The notes: generated by a model from the letters alone, not told the origin. A stretch of DNA of 64,000 nt from Leptospira perdikensis (GCF_004769575.1 NZ_RQGA01000007.1:198936-262935), one strand, 5' to 3'; numbered from the stretch's first letter, positions 45,115 through 54,018 are shown. Program-made: numbers and translations.

Positions 45115-46041
45115 TTAACATTTGATCGGCAAGGCTTTTGGCAAAACTTTGAAGTGGGCAGGAAGTTGACCCATATTTTCACCATCTACATCAATAAAAA
45201 CATCTTCCTCAGACTCAGCTGTTAACTCTGTGATTTGTTTAGAGATCACCTTTGAATCATCTGACAATTTCCCACGGTATAAATATCCAAACTTCCGAAG
45301 GGTTTCCATCACTGTTACGTCTTGAATCGCGAGAAAGTCCATTTTCCCATCGTCTAACTTTGCTTTGGGTGCGAACCACATTCCTCCACCCGCATACTCA
45401 CCATTTGCACAAACAATAAGTCTACATTTATTCGTGATTTTTTCAAATTTAGAAAGAGTTAGAGAAATTTTTTTGTTAGTATAAGTGAACAAACAGAGAA
45501 AAGAATACAGTAAAAATACTCCCTTCCCACCGATGATGGAAGCAAGCTTTGACCTATTGACTTTATAAACAACTTCCCCACCCATTCCAACATCAGCTAA
45601 GTTCAAACAAAGATAATCACCTTTTGTTTTATCCGCTTTGGTGTAAGTGACTGCAATCAAATCAATGAATCTTTCTTTGCCTTCAAGAATTTGTTCTAAG
45701 GCTTTGATTGGGTTTTTAGGAACCTTTACTGTTTTAATAAAATCATTTCCTCTACCAGCAGGGATCGGACTAAATATAACATTTTTATTGATTAACTTTC
45801 CTTTTTCAAAAAGTCCGTTAATGATATTAGAGAATGTTCCATCACCACCAATACCGATAATCCAATGGAACCCTTGTTTGACAGATTCTTTTACGATGTC
45901 GCGGGCTGCCTTGTCTTTTGTTGTGGCCTCAAATTCATAAGGAATCCCTTTTTTTTGTAACTCCGGTTCCACTCGTTTCCAAACTTTTGCGGAGAGACCT
46001 CCGCCAGATACAGGATTTAAAATTACTTTTATCTTTCTCAT
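45115..46041 (-). CDS. Diacylglycerol/sphingosine-kinase-like lipid kinase (YegS family)
   Basis: 308 aa from the ATG at 46041 (GGAGAG upstream; the stop of the TetR gene overlaps it by one base). NPVSGGGLSAK, IGIGGDGTFSNIINGL and PAGRGNDFIKTV are the nucleotide-binding signature of the DAGK_cat domain. Phosphorylates diacylglycerol or a related lipid on the cytoplasmic face. Confidence 0.92.
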   Translation of the reverse strand: MRKIKVILNPVSGGGLSAKVWKRVEPELQKKGIPYEFEATTKDKAARDIVKESVKQGFHWIIGIGGDGTFSNIINGLFEKGKLINKNVIFSPIPAGRGNDFIKTVKVPKNPIKALEQILEGKERFIDLIAVTYTKADKTKGDYLCLNLADVGMGGEVVYKVNRSKLASIIGGKGVFLLYSFLCLFTYTNKKISLTLSKFEKITNKCRLIVCANGEYAGGGMWFAPKAKLDDGKMDFLAIQDVTVMETLRKFGYLYRGKLSDDSKVISKQITELTAESEEDVFIDVDGENMGQLPAHFKVLPKALPIKC

Positions 46042-46679
46042 CAAGTCTCTCCTTTGTTTCCAGAAAACAGTCCATAAAATAGTACATGTTCAATCGTTTC
46101 TAAGTAGGCCTTTTCACTTTTGATTTCATTTTGAAAATGCCCTTCAAGAATCACTTCAACAGCACCGCGAATCATACCCCAAGCCACAGCAACGTTAGGA
46201 TAGGTTCCCTTCGTATTGATTAAATTTTCTTGTTTTGCTTGTTTGTATATTTTTTCTAAAAGTGTGAGTCGATTGGTTCTTTCATCTATTAAAAGTTTTC
46301 GCAGATCGTCAGAGACATTATTAATATTTAAGTTAACGCCGCACTGCCGAGCAACAACATACATATGTCGATCACCTAAACAATGATCGATATATGCTCT
46401 AATTGCTTTTCTAGACATTTCTATCGCTGATGGTTCATCAAAGGATTTTTCTAAACGAGTACGAAGGCGAACATAGTCTTCATACTGAATCCTTGCCATT
46501 AGATCATCTTTACTTTTGAAGTGCAGGTAAATAGTTCCCCTACCTATCTCCAACTGTTTTGCGATATCATCCATCTTTACAAGTGATGGATGTTTAGTTC
46601 TAAAAAGTTCAATAGCACAATTCAGAATGTCTGTTTCTCTTTGTGCAAATTCACGTTTTTTCCTTTCAGAAACACCCAT
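46041..46679 (-). CDS. TetR-family transcriptional regulator
   Basis: 212 aa from the ATG at 46679; the frame runs upstream into the FAD oxidase, which ends at the same base. HTH: ILNCAIELFRTKH, MDDIAKQLEIGRGTIYLHF. The C-terminal domain has VAVAWGMIRGAVEVILEG. It sits inside the operon it may regulate, overlapping its neighbours by one base on each side. Confidence 0.9.
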   Translation of the reverse strand: MGVSERKKREFAQRETDILNCAIELFRTKHPSLVKMDDIAKQLEIGRGTIYLHFKSKDDLMARIQYEDYVRLRTRLEKSFDEPSAIEMSRKAIRAYIDHCLGDRHMYVVARQCGVNLNINNVSDDLRKLLIDERTNRLTLLEKIYKQAKQENLINTKGTYPNVAVAWGMIRGAVEVILEGHFQNEIKSEKAYLETIEHVLFYGLFSGNKGET

Positions 46680-48295
46680 TATTTTAATCCTAACAATCCA
46701 CCTGGGTTCATGATCCCTTTCGGATCGAATGTCTTTTTGATCGAAGACAAAATACGAAGGCCTTCTTTCCCGACTTCCCCTTCCATCCATGGAGCAAGCA
46801 TCCTTCCAATTCCATGATGATGGGACAACGAACCACCGTGTTTATGGATACTATCGATAATTCCTTTATGGAATTTCACAAAGTCTACAGTTTCATTTTT
46901 TTGATTCATTGGACTTAAGAAAATAAAATACAGATTGGCACCGTTCTCATAAGCATGGGAGATATGCACCATACAAGATGTGTTTTCATGACTTTTGATA
47001 TAAGCTCTAGTTTTTTCCCACAACTCATGTAAATTTGACCAACTAACAGCAGTCTCTAAAGTATCAATTCTTATCCCTTCATCCATTAGATAATCTCTGA
47101 GATAGGCACTAGAATATCTTTGATGTAACCATTTGTTTACGGGAGACTCCCCTGTTGAAAACCCACCGTTACGTTTTGCAATTTTTTTGATCTTCTTCAA
47201 AACTTCTTTTGCATATGATGGATCTCCATCTACAATGATATGCATAAGAGACCTTTCCATTGGTTTGTAACCAATAAACCGCAAGAACAAATCTTCTTTA
47301 CCACCATGAAGTCCACTCATATGAAAAGAAATGTCTGTTTCTTCTGGATCTTGGATACGAAAGAAATGAGGTTTACCGAAACCAGCTTGCATTACATCTC
47401 GCATCGTCTCCACGGCCTTTTCAAAGTTTTTGAAAATAAAAGAACCTTTGGCTGAGTTTTCTGGATGGAATTTCCGAATTTTTAATGTTGCTTTAGTAAT
47501 CACACCAAAACTTCCTTCCGTTCCCAGAAACAAACGGAATAAATCTGGACCGATAGATGCCGCAGGATACGATTTTGATTCAAACTTTCCGGATGGAGTA
47601 ATCGCTGTTAAACTAAGAAGAATGTCTTCGATTTTTCCATAACCCGTGGAAGCTTGGCCGGCACCTTTTGCAGCAATCCAACCACCAACTGTGGAAAACT
47701 CAAATGATTGTGGGAAGTGACCACAAGTATAACCACGTTCATTTAAATGTTTTTCCAAAACTGGGCCATACACTCCCGCTTCCACCGTTACGGTAGAATC
47801 AATCGCATTAAATTCAATGATCCGATTCAAACGAGATAAATCTAAAGAGATCCCACCTTTAGGAGCTTGTAGAGCTTTAGTGACTGTAGAACCTGCACCA
47901 TAAGGAATCACAGGGATTTTTCCTGCATTTGCAACTGCAATTATCTCAATTACTTCCTGTTCATTTTTTGGTGATACAACAACATCTACAACATCTGCTA
48001 CTTCACCAAATCTTGCTTTATAAATTTCTGTATAAAATTTCCCAATAGAATGTCTTGCGCGAGAGGAATCGTCTAACGAAACAAAGTTTTTTCCAACAAT
48101 TTGTTTTAACTTTATGAGAGTGGCTGTGGAAATTTTTGATTTTTTTAAAGGCCTTAAAGGAAGTTCTCCTTTCGGAAGTGAATTTTTAAACTCTTTATCA
48201 ACAGGGAACTGACCTTCCAAAAACTTCAATGTATGTTCTGGTAATTTTTCTTCTACGTTGGGAGATCCCCATTTATAAATTGTGCGAGTTTGCAT
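46679..48295 (-). CDS. FAD-linked oxidase resembling alkyldihydroxyacetonephosphate synthase (AGPS)
   Basis: 538 aa from the ATG at 48295; a GTG four codons earlier is possible. FAD_binding_4 domain with PVIPYGAGSTVTKALQ and TVGGWIAAKGAGQAS; the C-terminus SHHHGIGRMLAPW, FDPKGIMNPG matches AGPS/glycolate-oxidase-type enzymes, and the early KWG with the tri-His motif favours AGPS. That enzyme makes the ether bond of alkyl lipids from acyl-DHAP. A D-lactate or glycolate dehydrogenase role is the alternative. First gene of the operon. Confidence 0.75.
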   Translation of the reverse strand: MQTRTIYKWGSPNVEEKLPEHTLKFLEGQFPVDKEFKNSLPKGELPLRPLKKSKISTATLIKLKQIVGKNFVSLDDSSRARHSIGKFYTEIYKARFGEVADVVDVVVSPKNEQEVIEIIAVANAGKIPVIPYGAGSTVTKALQAPKGGISLDLSRLNRIIEFNAIDSTVTVEAGVYGPVLEKHLNERGYTCGHFPQSFEFSTVGGWIAAKGAGQASTGYGKIEDILLSLTAITPSGKFESKSYPAASIGPDLFRLFLGTEGSFGVITKATLKIRKFHPENSAKGSFIFKNFEKAVETMRDVMQAGFGKPHFFRIQDPEETDISFHMSGLHGGKEDLFLRFIGYKPMERSLMHIIVDGDPSYAKEVLKKIKKIAKRNGGFSTGESPVNKWLHQRYSSAYLRDYLMDEGIRIDTLETAVSWSNLHELWEKTRAYIKSHENTSCMVHISHAYENGANLYFIFLSPMNQKNETVDFVKFHKGIIDSIHKHGGSLSHHHGIGRMLAPWMEGEVGKEGLRILSSIKKTFDPKGIMNPGGLLGLK

Positions 48296-48382
48296 ATTGG
48301 TAACCACAAGTTCTTATTTGTTCCAAAATTTGAACCAAGTTCAATATTTGACAACCAAAATAATCTGCAGTCCAAATTTTCT

Positions 48383-48835
48383 TTATCCGCGAAATTCCTT
48401 AATGTACTCCGCCCTAACCTGATCAACAAAATCACTTGTTAGAGCCGTTCCAAATAATGCTGACAAGGTTTCAACAAGTACATCATCTAAATCAAATCCA
48501 GTTAGAATCCATTCGATGAGCTCAAACGTAATGTCTAACGCAGGTTCAGAATATAACTCAGATTTCCCTTTTGCAATTTGTAACAACAAGTTGGTGATAC
48601 CTGTTAGTTCTTTTTTCTCTATAAAGGAACGAATTTCAGTGGGGTAAGATACCATTAACTTTTGTTTAATGGCATTGGGTGTAAAGATAAGCTGATCTTC
48701 GTGAAGATCTAATGCTTTTAATAGATGATCTTTGAGATTTTTTTCTGAATGATGGCTTTCTTGCCAAACGAGAAGAATTTTCTCTCCTACGAGAGAATCT
48801 TCAAAAGGTAAAAAAGGATAAGGTTTTTTATCCAT
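48383..48835 (-). CDS. Protein of unknown function downstream of HU
   Basis: 150 aa from the ATG at 48835, just past the HU terminator hairpin. It is acidic, Leu-rich and probably helical (LKDHLLKALDLHEDQLIF, ALDITFELIEWILTGFDLDD), with no signal peptide, helix anchor or recognised motif. An in-frame GTG at 48868 would add 11 residues reading through the hairpin. Confidence 0.6.
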   Translation of the reverse strand: MDKKPYPFLPFEDSLVGEKILLVWQESHHSEKNLKDHLLKALDLHEDQLIFTPNAIKQKLMVSYPTEIRSFIEKKELTGITNLLLQIAKGKSELYSEPALDITFELIEWILTGFDLDDVLVETLSALFGTALTSDFVDQVRAEYIKEFRG

Positions 48836-48841
48836 AAAATG

Positions 48842-48863
48842 CCCAGGGGGACATCCTCCTGGG
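48842..48863 (-). terminator. Terminator hairpin after the HU gene
   Basis: CCCAGG (48842-48847) pairs with CCTGGG (48858-48863); read on the minus strand it ends in CATTTTATG. It lies 14 bases past the HU stop and just before the next start codon, so some read-through is likely. Confidence 0.5.
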
Positions 48864-48876
48864 TTCACAAACTAAA

Positions 48877-49182
48877 TTATTTTTTTGGAGGTACAACTGC
48901 ATCTTTGCAAGTTTTAGATAGTGTGAATTTAACAACAGTTTTAGCAGGGATTACAATTGCTTCACCAGTTGCTGGGTTTCTTCCCTTACGTTTTGGACGA
49001 TTGCGTTTAACAAGTTTTCCTAAACCTGGAATGATGAATGCACCGTTTTTCTTGGTTTCTTTATAAGCGAGATCAACAAAGGAGTCTAAGAACGCAGCCA
49101 CGCTCTTTTTGGTCATACCAGTTATTTCAGCGAGTTCGCTGAGCATTTCGGACTTCTTCATTGGGGTAGGAGTTGTTGCCAT
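48877..49182 (-). CDS. HU-family DNA-binding protein
   Basis: 101 aa. KKSEMLSELAEITGMTKKSV, GAFIIPGLGKLVKRNRP and GRNPATGEAIVIPAKTVVKF are the HU/IHF beta-arm and helical signature. Compacts and bends DNA. AGAGG precedes the start. A basic N-terminal extension (ATTPTPMKK) and C-terminal KDAVVPPKK are slightly longer than in E. coli HU. Confidence 0.94.
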   Translation of the reverse strand: MATTPTPMKKSEMLSELAEITGMTKKSVAAFLDSFVDLAYKETKKNGAFIIPGLGKLVKRNRPKRKGRNPATGEAIVIPAKTVVKFTLSKTCKDAVVPPKK

Positions 49183-49222
49183 ACTTTGATTTTCCTCTAA
49201 ACCATTTAACGGTTACACATTA

Positions 49223-49249
49223 TTTATAAAACTACATGATTTGGTACAA
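49223..49249 (-). promoter_or_regulatory. Possible promoter of the HU gene
   Basis: On the minus strand TTGTAC (49249-49244) and TATAAA (49228-49223) are spaced by 15 bases, about 40 bases ahead of the HU start. Weak match, plausible position. Confidence 0.3.
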
Positions 49250-49284
49250 GACTAAATTGATTTTGGATACAATTTTTCTGCAAA

Positions 49285-49337
49285 TTTCCTAAGAAAAACA
49301 AAGTTTTTGTAAAAAAACCTTTATTTCCCTAAGGAAA
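49285..49337. promoter_or_regulatory. Two copies of a TTTCCTAAGAAA-type dyad
   Basis: TTTCCTAAGAAA (49285-49296) and TTTCCCTAAGGAAA (49324-49337) are similar dyads about 40 bases, four helical turns, apart, upstream of the NADK-STAS gene and the divergent HU gene. Could be paired operator sites. Confidence 0.35.
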
Positions 49338-49359
49338 ATAGGAATTTCTTCCAAAACTC

Positions 49360-50637
49360 ATGGCTTCAACCAAGTATAAAAAGGTCGTAGTGGTATTCAA
49401 ACGTACCAAATACGAATTGGATTTGGAAACTTATGGCTCCATTCAAGCCTATAAAGAAGTCGCACGGCTCAATCCGGAAGTCTTTGAGAGGACACAGGAA
49501 TCTCACGAAAGGCAATTACAATCTAGAGAATTTCTAAAAACGAATGTGTTCCCCAATGCTGATTTTGTATTTCGTGAAAACTTTGAACCAGAAGGTGAGA
49601 CAAATTACGATTTGATTGTAGCCCATGGTGGTGATAATCATTTCACTTATGTAGCCCATTTGGCCGGGAATACCCATCTAATTGGCTGTAATTCTGATCC
49701 TGATTCCTCTGTGGGAGCCCTTCTTGGGTTCACTGCGGAAGAGTTAAAAGAAGTAGTCAAAAACAACTTCACTCAAACTCAATTGGAGTCATGGTCACTA
49801 CTTGATACAGAAATTCAATATCCAAATGGAACGAAACTAAAAACGGTCCCTGCAATTTGCGAACTTTCTATACGAAATAATAGCCCAGACCTCACATCTA
49901 GATTTTGGATTTCCTACCAAGGGAAAAAAGAAGAACAAAAGTGTTCTGGACTCCTTGTTTACACAGGTGCGGGCTCCACAGGTTGGATCAGTTCTTGTTT
50001 TCCTAAAAAATTCCCTCCATTTTCAAAACATGAAGCCTTTTTCCATGTTTATTCTCGAGAAATTCGAGTGAAGTCCCGAGAAACAGAGTTTTCCTTGGCA
50101 GATTTTAGGGCTTTAGATCAAGTGGAAGTTATTTCAGAAATGAATGGTGGACTGGCGGTTGACTCTCTAACGGAGAGACATTATCCGTTTCCGCCTTACG
50201 CTAAGGCGACAATTCGGTTATCGCCTGAGAAATTATTTGTAATTGTTCCGCTAAAGAGAGGGGAATCCATGCAAGACTTACCATACGAAATAGAACAAAA
50301 ACGCATTAATGGAACCGTCATCGTCCAAATCAAAGGTCGTATGGAATCGGGGCCACTGGATCGGATCACACAAACGATCTTAGACGAAATGGTTGGAGCT
50401 GACAGAAAACATCTCATTTTAGATTTTTCAGAACTTCGATATATCTCCAGTCTTGGAATTCGTATGATTTTGGATGTAAAAATGAACTTACAGAAGAGAA
50501 ATAAAGAAATGGCACTCGTAGGAGTGACTAGTTCCATTCTTCAAGTTTTTCATCTGCTCGGTCTTTCCAATGCTTTTCAATTCTATCCAGACCGTGAAGA
50601 AGCATTGAAGTCTTTTGAGGAGCCATCTAAGTCCTAG
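49360..50637 (+). CDS. NAD-kinase-like domain fused to a STAS domain
   Basis: 425 aa. Residues about 1-300 resemble an NAD kinase of the NADK2 kind: DLIVAHGGDNHFTYVAHLAG (GGDN at 90-93), IGCNSDPDSSVGALLGF and TGAGSTGW. Residues about 304-420 form a STAS domain: RINGTVIVQIKGRMESGPLD, KHLILDFSELRYISSLGIR with the Ser of anti-anti-sigma factors. The frame is continuous. An internal ATG at 50269, preceded by GAGGGG, could also yield a free STAS protein of 122 aa. The fusion hints at a link between NADP level and a partner-switching pathway. Confidence 0.78.
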   Translation: MASTKYKKVVVVFKRTKYELDLETYGSIQAYKEVARLNPEVFERTQESHERQLQSREFLKTNVFPNADFVFRENFEPEGETNYDLIVAHGGDNHFTYVAHLAGNTHLIGCNSDPDSSVGALLGFTAEELKEVVKNNFTQTQLESWSLLDTEIQYPNGTKLKTVPAICELSIRNNSPDLTSRFWISYQGKKEEQKCSGLLVYTGAGSTGWISSCFPKKFPPFSKHEAFFHVYSREIRVKSRETEFSLADFRALDQVEVISEMNGGLAVDSLTERHYPFPPYAKATIRLSPEKLFVIVPLKRGESMQDLPYEIEQKRINGTVIVQIKGRMESGPLDRITQTILDEMVGADRKHLILDFSELRYISSLGIRMILDVKMNLQKRNKEMALVGVTSSILQVFHLLGLSNAFQFYPDREEALKSFEEPSKS

Positions 50638-51186
50638 ATGTCTCCACGAATTTCCGTTTGGATCGCCAATTCGGTTTTCGTATCCTTTGTCGTCATTTCC
50701 CTATTCTATTCATTTGTTCATTTTGAAAATCGTTACTTAAAATCAGAAACTGCCACCTTAAACGAAGAGAGGAACAGGAGTTTTGCGATCGTTCAAGAAC
50801 TCTCTCGTGTGAAAAACCAATTTCCAATCGCCTATCAATGTCATTATAGTTTTGGGCTTAGCAATGGATCTCTCTATGAAATCACAGAAAGGATTCCATA
50901 TTCTATTTACAAAAGATTGCGGTTAGGTGATACTATTGAGGTTTACAGAAAAGAAATTAAGATTTTTGGAAAACAAACAGCCATTTCGCGAATTCGGGGG
51001 AATGAAGAACCACTCCCCCTATTGGAAAACTTAGAAAAGTACTTTCAATATGGATTAATCTATTTACTCGTATTAGTCGGTGTTACCTTAGTATTTAGGG
51101 TTTGGGGATTACTATTTCGAACTTATCCTTTGCAGCAAAAACCAACTGCGATTGACGAGACTGTTGTAAATAAAGTTCAGGATTAA
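50638..51186 (+). CDS. Two-helix membrane protein of unknown function
   Basis: 182 aa; its ATG directly follows the stop of the NADK-STAS gene (TAGATG), so they are coupled. Helices at about 8-25 (VWIANSVFVSFVVISLFYSF) and 138-158 (GLIYLLVLVGVTLVFRVWGL) with a beta-type soluble domain between. The last 92 bases overlap a convergent gene. No family recognised. Confidence 0.65.
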   Translation: MSPRISVWIANSVFVSFVVISLFYSFVHFENRYLKSETATLNEERNRSFAIVQELSRVKNQFPIAYQCHYSFGLSNGSLYEITERIPYSIYKRLRLGDTIEVYRKEIKIFGKQTAISRIRGNEEPLPLLENLEKYFQYGLIYLLVLVGVTLVFRVWGLLFRTYPLQQKPTAIDETVVNKVQD

Positions 51187-51631
51187 CATCAAAATTCACA
51201 AAACACATATATTTATCGTGTTTTACAATGTACATGAATTCTGAATAATTTAAATGAGTGTTTTGTGTCATAAAACCACGAAGCCATTTGCTTTCTCTAT
51301 AAACTCTTTCATATTGAACATTGGTTGCATCAATTTTTTTAATAGCTTCAGCAGACTCTTTAGAATAATCGCGGCTCATAATTTCTTTTTTGAGCGTCTT
51401 AATCAAGTTATATTCTAACTTTGCTTTATTAGGTGGTAAATTTTCGGGGCGAGTTTTATAATAGTATTCGAATAACTCTTTATCTTGTCCCTCTTTCACA
51501 TCGTGATTCTCTTGGTTCACATCGGTAGGGGTAACTTGTGGTTTAGTGTCCTGGGCAGAAATAGAGACAACTGCTACAAATAACACAAAGGTAATCGATA
51601 GGGATTTTTTTAAGAGTTCCATAGTCTTCAT
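51095..51631 (-). CDS. Exported protein of unknown function
   Basis: 178 aa from the ATG at 51631 (AGGA nine bases upstream); the frame is open 51 codons further. Signal peptide LSITFVLFVAVVSISA, then a charged helical mature protein rich in Lys, Glu and Tyr (ELFEYYYKTRPENLPPNKAK). The plan resembles leptospiral periplasmic flagellar-sheath proteins but I cannot assign it. It overlaps the convergent membrane gene by 92 bases. Confidence 0.65.
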   Translation of the reverse strand: MKTMELLKKSLSITFVLFVAVVSISAQDTKPQVTPTDVNQENHDVKEGQDKELFEYYYKTRPENLPPNKAKLEYNLIKTLKKEIMSRDYSKESAEAIKKIDATNVQYERVYRESKWLRGFMTQNTHLNYSEFMYIVKHDKYMCFVNFDVNPELYLQQSRQSQLVFAAKDKFEIVIPKP

Positions 51632-51709
51632 TATCGGAATCCTAACAGAAATTTCAAAATAAAATTTTCTGTTTTCAAAAAGAGAAACAAGGTTCAAAAC
51701 AGGTTTATC

Positions 51710-53212
51710 ATGTCGATTCCCCCACTCATTACCTTCCAGGAGGACTTTCTTTCCGGAAAACTGATTTCCAAAGAATATGTCCACTTTTCGGAAATCGACT
51801 GCCCAGAATTGGATATATGGATTGGTAGAGTGGTTCGGAGTATTTCATTAGAATTCCTACACGAAATTTTATTTACCATCCTAAGTGAACTACTAGTAAA
51901 CGGATGTAAGGCAAACGGCAAACGTGTTTTTTTCGCTGAACAAGGATTGGATTTATGGAATCAAAATGATTATTCCAGAGGAATCCCTCTTTATAAAGAT
52001 GAATTTGGGCACAATCGCAAACGAGTTTTTTTGGCACTCGACAAGTCCGATTTCAAAATTACTTTAAGCACAATCTTCAAAGAAGATTACATAGAGTTTC
52101 GAGTCAAAAATAATGCCAAAATCTTGACTGAAGAAAAAAATAGAATTTTAAAACGTGTCCAAGCATCTGCAAAATACAAAAACATTAACGACGCCTATCG
52201 AGAGTCTGTCGATAACGAAGAAAGTTCAGGGCTTGGGATTGTTCTTATTCACATCTTACTTAGGAATTCGGGAATCTCTAATCAGTTCTTTCAACTTCTG
52301 ACAACAGAGGAATATACTGAAGTTATTATCCGAATTCCGAAACAACTCATTCCCAAAGAAAATCAAATCAATATTAAAAACCTTTTGGTTCGGGAGGTAA
52401 ATAGCCTTCCTCCCCTTCCTCCGCAAATTCAAAAACTGATCCTAACAGCAAAGAAAAAAGATGTCGATTGGCATGAAATTTCGGCGGAGGTTGAAAAAGA
52501 TCCAGCCATTACAGCGGAAATTCTTAAAATCGCAAACTCCCCCCTGTTTGGAGCTCATACTCCGATTATATCGGTTTTGGAAGGTGTAAAAAGAATTGGA
52601 CTCAAAAATTTGGAATCAATTTTTCTAACATTAGGTGCCAAAAAAATACTTAACTCTCGTTATGCGAAACAAGTATTAGTTTGGACTCATTCTTTTAAAA
52701 CCTCCATGTATGCTAGGTTTCTGATCGAAGATAGCAAAAAACATCTGAAATTACTCGAGCCTGCCATCATTTGTGGTTTACTCCATGATTTAGGGAGAAT
52801 GGTCCTCCTTTCCTTAGACCTAAGACAGGTAAACCAAATTCGAGTTCTTAGAAGTGACGACAATAATGAAATTTCAGAATGGGTTGAAGAATACACTTTA
52901 GGAACTACACATTCTGAAATTGGATATCTGATGTCAGAAAAATGGAAATTCCCTGAGGAAATTTTAGACGTGATTCGATACCACCACAAACCATGGCAAT
53001 GTAAAACCAGAAACAATATTCTCTGTCAAATCATCTATCTTGCGGATATTTTAGCCAACATTGGGCGTGGAAAAGGAAACTATTTCACTGTAGAACCAGA
53101 AGTACTCGAGTATTTCGAAATTAAATCAGAAAAAGAATTTCGTGAAATGCAAGAAAGGTTTAAACTTCAATTTGAGGAACATAGAGAAGAATACCAAACT
53201 CTATTAATTTAA
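51710..53212 (+). CDS. GHKL ATPase-like domain fused to an HDOD domain
   Basis: 500 aa. Residues about 35-225 look like a histidine-kinase-type ATPase: FTILSELLVNGCKANGKR as N box and EESSGLGIVLIHILL as G box. Residues about 230-480 are an HDOD domain, with LPPLPPQIQKLILTAKKK, EKDPAITAEILKIANSPLF and the HD-type HDLGRM. No phosphoacceptor His domain is seen. Such proteins may act as anti-sigma-like switches. Two bases before the next small gene. Confidence 0.8.
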   Translation: MSIPPLITFQEDFLSGKLISKEYVHFSEIDCPELDIWIGRVVRSISLEFLHEILFTILSELLVNGCKANGKRVFFAEQGLDLWNQNDYSRGIPLYKDEFGHNRKRVFLALDKSDFKITLSTIFKEDYIEFRVKNNAKILTEEKNRILKRVQASAKYKNINDAYRESVDNEESSGLGIVLIHILLRNSGISNQFFQLLTTEEYTEVIIRIPKQLIPKENQINIKNLLVREVNSLPPLPPQIQKLILTAKKKDVDWHEISAEVEKDPAITAEILKIANSPLFGAHTPIISVLEGVKRIGLKNLESIFLTLGAKKILNSRYAKQVLVWTHSFKTSMYARFLIEDSKKHLKLLEPAIICGLLHDLGRMVLLSLDLRQVNQIRVLRSDDNNEISEWVEEYTLGTTHSEIGYLMSEKWKFPEEILDVIRYHHKPWQCKTRNNILCQIIYLADILANIGRGKGNYFTVEPEVLEYFEIKSEKEFREMQERFKLQFEEHREEYQTLLI

Positions 53213-53214
53213 TT

Positions 53215-53466
53215 ATGAACTGGAAAGACTTACTCAACCTAGAAGACGAACAATTAGAAGATTCAAATCTTGCAGATGAATTTAACTTGGTTGGGCATCC
53301 TGAATACCCGAGTATTTCCTCACTTCCACCAGAAGAAACATTAGAAATTCTTAAAGAGTTTTTATTAGCGGAAGGCCAATCAGTAAATATTAAAAATCTT
53401 CTAAGTTATGCTCCTATACTAGAAATTACGTTAATCAAAAAAAATCTACCTACCATCTACGGATAA
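53215..53466 (+). CDS. Small acidic protein of unknown function
   Basis: 83 aa, two bases after the ATPase-HDOD gene, so translationally coupled. It is strongly acidic in the first half (NLEDEQLEDSNLADEF) and has no membrane segment or motif. Probably a partner of the upstream protein. Confidence 0.6.
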   Translation: MNWKDLLNLEDEQLEDSNLADEFNLVGHPEYPSISSLPPEETLEILKEFLLAEGQSVNIKNLLSYAPILEITLIKKNLPTIYG

Positions 53467-53468
53467 TT

Positions 53469-53909
53469 TTATTCCACATCTTGAACATCACTGATATCAG
53501 TTTGATGTTCTTTTCCTACTTCCGTACTAAATTCAATTTTCTTAGCGACTGATTTTTCCATACTACTAATTAGTAATTCATTTGTACGAGCAAGCCTATC
53601 TGCCATTATCGAAACCATCTTTGCTGCAAACTTTGGATTTTTAACGAGGAAGTTTTCCAACTGTTGTTTACTTTCAATAACTGCAACTTCGCAATTGGTT
53701 ATTGTTCTTGCAGTCGCGCTCCTTGGATTGGAACTAAACAAAGCCATCTCTCCAAAAAAATCACCAGGTTTCATCATAGCCAATCTTGTTTGGCTATTGT
53801 TCACCGTAAAAAAAATCTCAACGTTCCCTTGAAGGATGATGTACATCGCATTATTCAGTTCCCCTTCTTTGAAGATCCTCTGATTTGGCGGAATGTTGAG
53901 TTTGCTCAT
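53469..53909 (-). CDS. Stand-alone cyclic-nucleotide-binding-domain protein
   Basis: 146 aa. PNQRIFKEGELNNAMYIIL and the phosphate-binding cassette GDFFGEMALFSSNPRSATA are typical of cNMP domains (Glu and Arg present). There is no HTH, so it is not a transcription factor; it may be a sensor acting on another protein. AGGAG precedes the start. Confidence 0.88.
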   Translation of the reverse strand: MSKLNIPPNQRIFKEGELNNAMYIILQGNVEIFFTVNNSQTRLAMMKPGDFFGEMALFSSNPRSATARTITNCEVAVIESKQQLENFLVKNPKFAAKMVSIMADRLARTNELLISSMEKSVAKKIEFSTEVGKEHQTDISDVQDVE

Positions 53910-54018
53910 TGATTCGTGGCTCCTGTATCTATTTTTGGCTATTTTGCCTAAAATCTGAATTCATTTTCCTTTCCCCCTGGAAATCTGAAAAGAAAATGCC
54001 TTAAAGGAGAAGCGATTT

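Noticed and set aside
53469..53909. cNMP-domain protein as the FNR regulator of the cco genes
   Set aside because: Lacks the DNA-binding HTH and Fe-S cysteines.
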